Made by a program: the position numbers and the translations under genes. This document shows positions 49,001-61,000 of a stretch of DNA of 64,000 nt, piece after piece. How positions within the stretch are numbered: the stretch's first letter is position 1; every line of letters starts with the position of its first letter. Location of the stretch: the NCBI GenBank assembly GCA_025267735.1, contig CM046294.1:7598001-7662000 (forward strand), read 5' to 3'. Origin of the DNA: Mactra quadrangularis (Eukaryota > Mollusca > Bivalvia > Venerida > Mactridae). Below the pieces are notes generated by a model. The model was not told the origin of the DNA. It did not search any database and saw nothing but the letters and a program-made list of their open reading frames with translations.

Positions 49001-52000
49001 GTATGACTGTATTTTAAACTTCACTTATGACGCGGAAGTAGAATGACGCAATATGTAAACAATAACCAAGGTCATGGTGATTTATATTTGATTCACAAAA
49101 TTATTAACACGTTTAATTTGAAAACATTGGTGACGTTGATATTTTGATAAATTTATATGCTGACTGACATGTGTTATTCGGTGTGGATGGTTTCAATTCG
49201 GAGGCAACTTGTCTAGACAACACGTCGCCAAAATCGTAGATCTACAAAATGCGTTGAACAAATTCATTGATGTTTAGTTTTATTTTATTTTTAAAGTCTA
49301 TTCAAGGAGACATTATTATTTAAATTTTCAGATTGTTTTTCATGGAGTTTGATCATCCTGTTTGACTTGATGTAGATATAAGAAAATAAGTTTGCTGTAA
49401 CTCAATTCACAACAATAAAAGGTTTGTTTACATTTCATATCCCACCCACCATCTATGTGCTAAAGCTGTTCAGGGGCAGCTCAATATTTTTTTAAAGGGG
49501 GTGAAACCTACGATTTGCTCACCAACGATGTAATTTTAAGTTTTATTGCTTGAACTTAGTTATTTTAACGGGGGAGAGGGGGGTGCACCATGGACCTTTC
49601 CTTTTTTTTGGTTAACTACAGCTAGCCAATTCATAACTTGGAATGTAAACAGAGAAACTGTGACTAGTATATTGTTGAGTAGACATCATGGCACAATAAA
49701 AATATGGTTTCTTAACAACAATGAGAGAAATATGATAAAACATTTGTCTCCTTTTATGTATTATATTAATAAGTTAAATTACATTTAAGTAAATATATAT
49801 AATCATTCTTTTATTTGTTATATTTGTCAATAATTACTGCTGATATGCCAATTGCAATTTGATAGTTTATTCTGAAGTTTCTGTATACATGATTTATTAC
49901 ATCCTGCACCTTTATGTTTCTTACTTTCAGGTAGCTGACATATTGAAGTGTGCCATAATGATGATACTCAGATGGTTAGGGAACAGACTTTAAATCAATA
50001 GGACTACCAATAAAATATTTGTTTCACAAAGCCACAAGTGATTGATGAAATGTTATAAAAAATTCAAATAAAACGAATTTTAGAACTACTTTTTGTTTGT
50101 TCATTTTATCTTATTTATGCTTGGTTTTGTTTGGATTGATGTTGACAAGACAATAGCAAATAATACAACCCATGCACTGATTAAAAAATCAGTTATCAGT
50201 AGTTTTATTGTTGACAATTCTAACAGCCATGTCAATATAAATGGCTCTCTCTACTAAGCATGCAGAAGTCAGTAATTCACAGTTGTAAATGCCTGTCTGC
50301 TGTTCTGTGTAGTAACTAGTTTTCAGTAACAAACCATCTTCATGACATGGTTAAGGAAGTACTACTTGGAAATGAAAACTATGACTATGTATGGTTCCTA
50401 GTAAGAACCTCAGTGAATGATCATTTAATACAACACATACCATATATGAGGTTGAAGTTACTATAATTAGCATTGCAACACACTTAAACAGGGTTGAATA
50501 TATATACAATTGTAGTTATTATGGTAAGTATGGCAACAGAAATACTTTTACTAGATTATCTCATACATTAGTATAAGTTTATTAATGGAAGTTGTAAGGA
50601 TGAACATAATAACAAAATATAGTATAGAACAATTAAAAACATGTGAATTTCCCTTTTTCACAACCATTTAGAATACTTGGTTGCAATGGTGAATTAAAAA
50701 AATGTTTTTTAATAAATATGTAAAGATTTATTCATCACCTTTTTATGAAGGTCTATAATCAAACAGATTCATAATTCCATAGTGAGTACAAAACATAGGT
50801 TTTGAATGGGTTTTAAGGAGTGGGTGGGGTAACCCCTATTGGGCTAAAATGTATTAAAAATGTATCATGTTTTGACAAAATGACAATTTTGTAATCAGTA
50901 TTTACTTTACTTTAGTCTTAAACTATGAAAAACATGCAGATAGTATTGAAAAGTTCAAATAAATTTGACTACAAATAAACTTTGGAACGTTATAATCTGC
51001 TCAGTTTAGCGTTTTGATTGTGTTTATAAGATGTCGCATTTCTTAAAAAGTTCGGAGACCTATTGTGTTTTTTTTTTATTTTAACCTGATAATTAGACAT
51101 TGTATCACTAATTTTTTTTTTTTAAATCATAACCAGGTCACAAAATACTAGTTTGTAAAATTCCAACATTTTGAGAAAAAAATTAAAAGTGGGTGGGGTA
51201 TTTATCATTTTTGAAAGTAGATTTTGCGAAACTCGATTGATAAAATATTGTCAAACAGCATGGTTAGGGGGATAAATTATATTCACATTGTTTATCACCA
51301 TAATAATCATCATTTAACGACAAATATGTTATTAATCCTGTGCATCTGACCGATACATGGTATTTTTTTCGTATTTTGGCGGGAAATTTTCACGTTTTTT
51401 TAGGGTCATCTTTAAATGGCTGTAACTTTTTAAAAAGTTCGGTGACATATTGTTTTTTTCCCTTTTTTCCGAAAATAAATCGTTATTTGACATTTCTAAC
51501 ACAAAAAATAAAACATTCCATTACAGGGTCGTTCTCATTTAAAATGCAAACATTCACTTATTTGAACATTTTTTTAAAAGTGGGTGGGGTATTTGTCAAT
51601 TTTTAACGAAAAGTTTTACAAAACTCAATTTATTAGATACTGTAAAACTGCATGATATAGGAAAATATATCCAATTTATATTGTTTACCACAAAAATAAT
51701 CACCATTTGATGACATATAGACTATTTCCTATGCATCTGCATGATATATGGTATTTTTGAGGTATTTTGGCGGGAAATTTAGACGTTTTTGGGGGTCATC
51801 TTTAAATGGCTGTAACTTTTTAAAAAGTTCGGTGACCTATATTTTTTTTTCGATAAATTTACTTCAAATGTACAAATAAACAAATTAATGGAAGTTTAAA
51901 AAAAATTCCATTAGAAACCTCTTTCCTGACGAACTCCCTTAATGCATGATGAATGATAGCTAATGTAAGTTACATTATTCAAGGATATCTCAATTTTGAA

Positions 52001-55000
52001 ATTCTTGATAATGCCAAATATTTCATTGACATTTATTGTCTACTTTGATACTCTAACCATGACATGTAATTGTCTCTTAAGTCAATTTTACTGAATTACA
52101 TTTAATATAGAAATATTCCATGTAGTTGTAAATAGGTTTACTTGTCTAAACCTAGACTAGGGAATTCTATAAATTTGATATACAAATATATTGCAGAATA
52201 AACTTATTAGGGGTGTAACAATACGGCAAAACCCGTATTGCAATATATTGCAATACGCCAAATGCGTATTGCAATATATTGCAATATATTGCTATACATG
52301 CAGTTTATTGCGTACATAAGCAAAGCTGTAATTAATGACATGTGTAAACAGTAAAGGATACAATTTTTTGGCCTATTGAAGCACAATAAGTCTGCTTTTA
52401 GTTTTCTAAATGTTTCAACACTTCATAGAACATTCAATTTTTAGATTCTGATAAAAACTCAGCATGGAAACTATAGGAATTTATATCAAGAGCCAAATAA
52501 CGTTAAACAAACATGTTTCTGCTATATACAAAGCGTTTTACTAAAATCGGAATAGTTTCGGTGTTGAAGTTAGCAAACTTGAGAACAAACTCATTGATCA
52601 AGACTCAGCCTCTTGCCAATTGACTCCTCTGCTGATAAGGTACCAATTTAATCCAAATTATCCGTCATGATTGTAAAAACCGGTTCTGGGAAAATCGAAC
52701 CGGTTAAAAACCATCAGAATTCGTATTGCAATATTAACCGGTATATCGGTTAACCGTAACACCCCTAAAACTTATAGAAAAAGAAATTTATTATTCTACT
52801 TTAGCTCTGCTTTCACATTAACCATCTAGACCCAGGAGCTCTTGCTTTATGGAAACTGATTCTGTCAGGCTTATTGATCCCTTTGTCTCAGTCACATAAA
52901 ATTGTGGCTTGTTGCAGACCCGTACATGCAGAGAGTCGTAGGCTGTGGGAAGCCTTGCATATTAAGTTGACGGTATGCACATAACACAAAACATCACACC
53001 CGTATAATAGGTGCTGTAGCTTGAAGATATACAAGTTTAATCCATACTTGGCCACGATTTTGTTCACTATTTGACTTTGAAACTGATACGTGTATCCACG
53101 GCTCATCTCACAGACCCTGGTAAAATTGTAAAAGTCCATACGGGTATGCAAGAGTTTGTACGAGTCCTTGCACGGCTTGATCGTACCGCCCCTGTACGGT
53201 GCCCTCACGGCTATTTTTATGTTTATGGGACTGTAGCATTACTATGAGGGCTAGTTTTGAAAAGACTGTAAAAATGTTTAAGCATTTGTTATTAACAATG
53301 GCACTGTGGCTTCTTTAAATTTGGCCAACTTAAGGTAATAGAAAGAAACTCTCAGTCGCTTTTCACTCTAGATGTTACATATGGAAGTTACCAGGGCCCC
53401 TGTAGGTTTCACCTTGGGTATGAAACAAAGTACATGCAGATATATACATGTATGTAAAAATAAAATACCATAGTTATTAGTATTGATATATAAACTGTCT
53501 ACATAATAAGTGGGTGTCTGGTTGCCCGGGGCAACTACTTTTTAGTTTTGGCAACCAAAAATTTCTGTGGGCAATCAAAAATCTACAAAAAAAGATATAG
53601 TGCTTGCTAAAAATGACCTGCTCTAAGGGCAACCACTTTCATATCCTAATTTCATATACTGTATAAATTTTGATATATATTTATTTCAGTCAGAGAATCA
53701 TGGGCTGTACATGAAGATGGAGCATTTGCTTATCAACTACAGAATGAAGAAAGTAAGTTTGATTACATTTAAAAAAAAAGTTAAAGTGTGTTTTAAAGTC
53801 TGCTCCCATGTACATATTTAGCAAGCACTGACTTTACAATCTTGTACAATAACTCCTTCAGGCAGGTGATTCCTCACAGTACCCATATTACACCTAGGTG
53901 GAGAGTCACTACTGTAGGTAAATTTATTTGCTCATGGGAATTAGCAGTGCCCCTAGTGGGGTTCGAACTTGTGACCTCTGGATCTGTAAGCTTCAATGGA
54001 TCTCATGCTTTTCAATATTGGTTACTTTCATTTACATTCTGTGATGTGGCACTTAAATATCCTTAAATAGTTTTACATCATATGGATCAACATCTAAAAT
54101 AGCTGCTTTCTATTACACTTTAGATAGCTTTCATGATTCTTATTTCTCTTGTAAATATATACAAGTTGATGCTTCCATGATTCTTATTTCTCTTGTAAAT
54201 ATATGCAAGTTGATGCTTCCATGATTCTTATTTCTCTTGTAAATATATGCAAGTTGATGTCAACTTTCATCCCATCTTGGAAGCAGATTTATCATTGTTT
54301 CTCTTTAATGTGCTGCAAAGGTCTGAGTTATCTTGACAATGGGACTGTAGTTGCTATTGGATTTGCAAATTGTCATAGAAAGTCAGTTCTTTCAAGTTGA
54401 CAGGGGATGTAAAATCAATGAGGACCACCCAGTCCCTATAAAATAAGGCTGATCACAGTCAACTTGTAAGAATTACTTTTAAGAAATAATTATTTACTCA
54501 TAAGACTTAGGCCATAAGTTAACAATACATTATAACATGGCATGTGGTTAACCACTAGACAAAGATACTTGTATATAGTAACATACTGTCTATAATGTAT
54601 AGTGTGTTAACTTAATTATATCGTGGGCTTGGCGCAAAACAGTCGTAACTCAATTTAAAAAAGAGTAAGTTACGACCGTTTTGCACAAAGCCTATGATAT
54701 GTTCTCTTGTTTTATATTAAAAGTTAAGTATGTACCATGAGTTTGTATGATAGAAAGTTATTACAGTTTGTTGTTGTTTATGCATCTTTTCATCAGTTAG
54801 AGTAGGGACCCTATGTAGGGTCCTTGGTAAGAGTCATATGAGGTGTACATTTGCATGACTTGAATATCACAATCATGGGCATCCAAATAGACATCTTTCA
54901 CCAAAAACAGCTACCTGCTTAGTATAGTTTGTGTACATATTGACCCGAGACAAATTAATATATAAATTATATATATTATAATGCTTCAGTAAATACACTA

Positions 55001-58000
55001 CTTATATCTGATTTAATACATGCAAATGATATTTGAAATGTATTGTTTGTGTATGGTCAATTTTTACTTAAACTATACCTTCACACATGAAGAGTCTTGG
55101 TTAGTAACTTGGCTTGAACATACGACTTACCTTCAGTGAATGGTGACAGCGATTTGAAGTCAAACAGTTATATTCAATGATTGTTGTATAATGCTATTTA
55201 CAATGTTATCATACTTTTAACAAGAATGGAAAATAGAAGCTAGCCTTCTTGCCCTCAGTCAAGGTTTTAGTGCAAGGGCAGTGAACCCTTCACTTCTGAG
55301 TCCTTGCCTTAAACTTTGACTTGCATTAACCATTACTGTGTTAATGTTTGAGCAATAAGCCAAATCATCAACAAACCTTATTATATAGATATATACAACT
55401 ATGATCATTAACAATCCCAAGAAATATTCACATGGCAGTCTAATGGATTTAGGTGAAGATGGTCTTTAGCCCACTGATGCAAACTACCCCAATCTGCTGC
55501 CTACCTGTCCTTTGATTTCTAAAACTATGCTGATGTTCATGTTGTTCATGTTGGTCATTGTTTATTCTTTGTAGTAAATCGACATTATGGTATGAACAGA
55601 TTCAACCGACGTACAGTGAGAGAAGACATTCCAATAGCTAAAATAGTCCAGACAGATGAAGAAATCAAGCAACAAAATGAAAGATTTGAACAATTACAAG
55701 CTCTTCGTGCTCAGTATGTGAACATTTATTCTTATTAAAATAAAGGGTTGTTTTTGCCTTTTTTGGTTGGGTTTTAACCTTGTAGAAACACATTTTATTG
55801 GTCATATTGTGTTAGTCAGGCAATCCTTCTCAAGGTTCCTGGTTTAAAGCTAAATCCCTGGATTAAGCTGATAACCAGTTGCTAGGCACATTTCTGTCAG
55901 TGACTGAATGTCATACATTATTTAGAATCAGTGGTAGGAGGTAGAATGTATATTGAAATTATTTCATGACCAAACTTTACAAAAATTGTGTCCGGGATTT
56001 GGACCCATAACCCTTTGATTGGTAGACTTGAGTGCTACTGATTGAGCTAGTTAGGCTGGTTTGACTAAGTACAGTGTACTGTGTGTTCTAGATTAATTAT
56101 TCAGACAAGGATAGACCCCTTTTTAGGAACGATGTCTCTTCATTGTTCATAGGTTTTATACTGGTGCCGTTGTGGTGCATGACCCTAGATTGGACAAATT
56201 TTTACTGAAAAAAGGACATTTATTAAAAGAAATTTTTGCTCAAAGTTTGCATTAGACTAGTTCAGTTCGCGATCTTACAGTATGCAAAATTTCATGGCTG
56301 GAAAATTGCCTGAGATTCAAGAAATGCTAAAAAAATATCTTCATTTTGCTTGTCTTGTCCGTGGGAAAGTGATGCACCTAATTAACAAAATGATATATAA
56401 GTTCTGGACATCGTTCTTTCAGCACTCAAGTGTTTTGATCTCTTGTCTTTATTTATATGATTTCACTTTGCCTTTTTTTTTCTTAAATTGTTCAGGGCAG
56501 AAGAAGATGAACGAGTTGCCAAACAAATAATGGAACAAGAACAATTACAGACACAAGCACATAAAATGGCTATAGAACTTACAGATGAGGTTAGTTATCT
56601 CTTATTGTAATATTGAGTGTTGTCTGTAGGGCTATATATATCAAATATATAAGTGCCATCCAAAATTATCTGTACACTTGTAAAAAATGCTCCCCACAAT
56701 TGCCTACTTTGTGTCAGATACTCTACAAACTGACCTAATCAAACTGGCGAGTATCAGAGACAAACAAATAATTCAACATTGTTCTACTTTTTATTGTTTC
56801 AGCATAGATAGTTTAATATTTGAATTAGAGTTTCCGATTGGTATAATACTGTATCAGTGAAAGCTTTTGCAGGGTTCAAGTTTTGTGGGTTTTTTTGGAT
56901 AAAATATTGCATATTTTTATTTTCGTGGAAAGTTTTTAGTACTAATACTGATTTTGAGAATTTTTCACTGTGAAATTGTTAACAAATTTGTTTATTTCAG
57001 TATTTTGAAAGTAGATTTTTAGTATTTCAAAACTTCCACCCATGTATACACTTACTTATTTGTAGTTTACATAATGATTGTTCACTTATTTGTTGATTCT
57101 ATCTATTACTTATTTGCTCATTTTGTTGTAACTAAAATAGCTGAGAAATGAAAATAAATTCCTGTTTATTTAAGAGTATAGCAAAAGAACTAGTTGAACA
57201 AGAACATCATCAACTTGAGGCTCGTAAAGTAGCCCTGGAATTAACAGATGAGGTATACCTACACTAAAATGATATGGTTACGGGCAGAACTTGTGGTGTG
57301 ACTGCTTTAAATTAGAAGTTGTTGGTGTTTAACCCCATTCTTGTGCACTTGTTATGATTTCACTGCACTGATATTTCTTGAAAATGTTATCTTAATTCAC
57401 TGTTATATAAGGATGAAGGCATCAGACCACTGAATATGTCTAATTTCACTGTGATATAAGGTTATAGGCATCAGACCACTAAATCTATCTGTCTAAATTC
57501 ACTGTAATATAAAGTTGAAGGCATCAGACCATTAAATCTATCTGTCTAAATTCACTGTAATATAAAATTGAAGGCATCAGACCACTAAATCTTTATGTGA
57601 AGTCATGTGATGTATTAGACTTGTGACTTGTTTGGAATTTAACCCACAAAATTACATATGTTAAGACTTATTTTATAAACATGTACTTAAGAAGAACTCA
57701 TACATATCAAGATTGATTGGGTTGAAGAGTACTGGTTGTAGACAAGGTTCCAGGAAAGAAGTGCTGTGCCTCTGTTGCTGTTACTGTATCAGTAATAGAT
57801 TATGAGCTCTTATATTTAGTTATCTCATAAAATCAACCTGATGAATTTACACCATAGTCTATTAAATCAAGTAAATTAACTGCTTGTTAACATTAAAGTG
57901 ATGTATAGGAGAAATAGTGTGTTAAATTATAGTGTGTTAAACAAAACCTGAGTGTATTTGGTTCATAACAATAGCTTATTTTAAGGTTGAGCTTTAAGTC

Positions 58001-61000
58001 CTAACAGTTTGAATAATAGTTTTTTTTATTTATCAAGGAGTTTATAACCTTCACTAATCTGGCAACAATATTATATTGTATTTATATTGTATTCTACGGT
58101 CCAAAGCGTTTGAACACTTTTTGTTACAGAGGCAAACTTTCAAAGATTTTTGTCATTTTACATCGTATATATTGTCAGTTTTTTCTCAACTGTCAACACA
58201 TGAATAATTTTACGGTGAATGCATTTGTTAAAATTATTGTAGTAATGCACCCATGAGTTTCCCAAAGTGTGTATTATGATTGAAAAAAGCTTCTTATGCA
58301 GTATGATATGTTTTAGTCAAGATATTTTTTATAACAATTAGGCCACCAGTATAAAAACAATGCATTCAATCACCGTGAAATTATTCAAGCTTTGACAGTT
58401 TAGAAAAAATGGACTATACTACAGTATCAAGACTTTTACCACTGAAAAATTGTATATTTTATGTACATAATCATTCTGCCAATTGGTACATTTTACCAAA
58501 ATGGTAGGAAGGACTATTTCCAAACTCTCTGTAAAACTTTGTTGGAAGTCTTTGGAATTCTAGCTTGATATTTCTTAAACCAAAGTGAAAGTATTAGCAA
58601 TGGAGTTTGAGAATTGATTGGGTTGTATCTGTCAGACTATATGATGATTATTTAAACAAGAAATACTTTTTTCTCTTCAATTCTATAGCAGCTTGATATG
58701 ATAATCAGATGTCTCTTATTACCTTCTTCCTTTTACCTTACACACATTATAATGACCTTAATTTGCCAATTAAAACATTCTAATTATATTCAGATGTTTT
58801 AAATCTATTATATTCAAGGATCCTAAGTGTTATATTATATAGTATAGAGAAAAACTATCAACTAGCCCTGCTTTAAAAAATAAGTAATTTAGTAAACCCA
58901 AATCAATTTTTACTGTTTTCTGGCTTAAATTTGGGTTAGTGGTTTGTTAAGGCACAGACTGTTATAAATGTAAGTTTCTATGTCTCTGGTTTACCAAATT
59001 TTTATTTTATATGTTTTGTTGTAATGTCATAATGGGTCGTTAATTTTTTTTTTAAAAATGGAATAGTCTATAAATATTGATATTTTAAGTGTTACTAGAT
59101 GGGAGCCCGTGCAAGCACGGGCTTTAGGTAAATATTATTGTGTAATGAAACCGGCAATGTTTGTATACGCAATATTTACGTGGACGACCTGTACTTTGAA
59201 CATCATAATTTACAACAAAAAGGCTAAACTTGTAGAAATTATTGAAATGTAACAGAAAAGATGAAAAAAATAATCGGCTCTCTGAGGGACGAATTTACTT
59301 GTGGTGGCAGTGGTTATTGATTTAATAAAAAACACAAAAAACCCCACTTTTTGGCAGTTTTTGCAAATATCAAGAGGCTTTGTCAAAAAAGAATTGTCAA
59401 CTTGATATGCCGGTATATAGGTGCTCCAGCGACAAACAAAAGATTTATTCAAAGCTGCGCAGTTTCTTCCACAAAACAGGAAATTCGCAAATTCAATAGT
59501 ATAGATGACAGTAAGGCATGTTTTACATTTTTCTTGTTTGTGACCTTGTGAAGCATTAAAAGACTGTATATGCATGCTCTAAGGGTATAGTAAGTGAAGG
59601 GAATATGCTGGATGGGAGTTATATTGTATGTCTTAGTCTTAGAAGTAGTGGAAAGTTTCATCCCAGAAATTAGATTAGACTGTACCCCATTTTTTCCATA
59701 TTTATTTTATCATCATATTATTATTTCTTTTACCAGTCTGATCTTTTTTATAGGAGTTTGCTAAAGCTGTGCAAGAAAAAGAGAAACAAAAATATGAAAG
59801 ACATTTAGAGAAGAAAAAATTACAAAAGTTAAAAAAAGAACGAGAAAAAATTGAGAAAATACAAGCCCAGAGAACTGAGGAGGCGAGACTTAATGTTCGA
59901 TCAGGTAGAGTGTATCCAAATGACAATTTATTCTTGATTTTTTCAATCATACAGCTTTAAATTTGAATGATATCTTGCTGTGAATTTCCTAGTGAGGCTA
60001 GTCTGTATCTATGAGTGAATGTATCCTAAACTGGTATAGTAATATAGTTGTTTAAGACTTTTGGGACCTGAGATAATACTGCTGAAATTATGACATTGGG
60101 GATTTTGAACTTTTACCTATGTGTATTAAGCCCTATGAAATTATATTATGTTTGCTCTGCAGAAGGTAAACAATCTCTTGTTTTATATCAAATTCTTTCA
60201 ACAGCCAAATTATATAAGATTTAAATAGTGCATAAAATAACTTTTACTTGTGTTCCAAGTACAAATTGCCCATGTTTACCTGTTAATTGTGTGTGATTAT
60301 ACCCCCGCTTCGAAGAAGAGGGGGGTATAATGTTTTATCCTTGTCCGTGTGTGCATCCGTCCGTTACAAAATTTCCGTCGCAGTTTTCTCAGCAACTATA
60401 ACATGCAGCAGCCTAATACTTTGCATATTGCTTCATCCCATAGTCCCATGTGGTGTAAAGCGATTTCATGCTCCTTGCTCATCTACTTCCTGTTTGTAGT
60501 CATATTTCTCACAGCAGGGGTATCACTAGTGAGCATTAGCTCACAGATTTACTTGTTGTTTTTATATTGAATAAATTAGAGTTCTCTCAATAATCATAAA
60601 TGTGAAAGCTAAGCCTTTTTCCTAAGTATGATGTTATGAAATCTGTTAGCCCAGCTTCTCAGTTTGTAGTAAACTAGTTTACTGATTGAGGGGTCAGTGG
60701 GTTTGATTCCTTGGCAGGGCATACTCATGTGCAGTTTTGTTCAAGATATAATCTCTCTCTCCATTCTCTCTCCTGTCAATGATTCTGAAACATGTAAGGC
60801 ACTTGTTTGTTACTGACAGAAATATGCGTCTAGTACAGTCCAACTTGTGCTAACGGCCACCTCCGAATAGCGGGCACCTGCCGACAGCGGCCATTTCGAT
60901 TTCCCCCCGACCGAAAACGCTCTTAAAAAGGCCGTGAATAACGGCCACCTGTCGTCTGCGACCAGCGGCCAGTCAAAACCATCCCCGCGGCCAGTTTATA

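Larger units (their letters stand above)
48513..51938. mobile_element. Candidate 3.4-kb TTAA-flanked element
   Basis: TTAA at 48509-48512 is followed by 'ggcagtccgctacc'. The right end 'ggaaacctc'...'gacgaactccc' is followed by TTAA at 51939-51942. The two ends match as inverted repeats over about 12 of 14 bases counting the TTAA. TTAA duplication is typical of piggyBac and Kolobok elements. The short TIR makes this tentative. It contains the candidate micro-ORF and the 390-bp satellite. Confidence 0.4.
44500..53693. other. CCDC50-like intron 3, 9.2 kb
   Basis: The longest intron. It contains SINE-A tails, four ~80-bp hairpin elements, two MITEs, the candidate 3.4-kb TTAA-flanked element and a hAT-like element. 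Between these, sequence such as 46560-46720 and 52770-53640 shows nothing recognisable. Confidence 0.75.
56496..59904 (+). other. Three consecutive exons each starting with an MIU-like motif
   Basis: Exon 56496-56589 opens with DERVAKQIMEQEQ and ends AIELTDE. Exon 57175-57252 continues SIAKELVEQEHHQ and ends ALELTDE. Exon 59754-59904 continues EFAKAVQEKEKQ and then a long Lys/Glu helix. With the preceding LTDE, each gives DE-x-x-A-K-x-x-x-E-x-E. Introns between them are phase 0 with the same position relative to the motif, so exon duplication is likely. CCDC50 MIUs bind ubiquitin (family knowledge). Confidence 0.75.

Noticed and set aside
59351..59661. Several overlapping frames on both strands before the 59754 exon
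   Set aside because: They are intronic with no splice or family support, and the frames conflict with one another.
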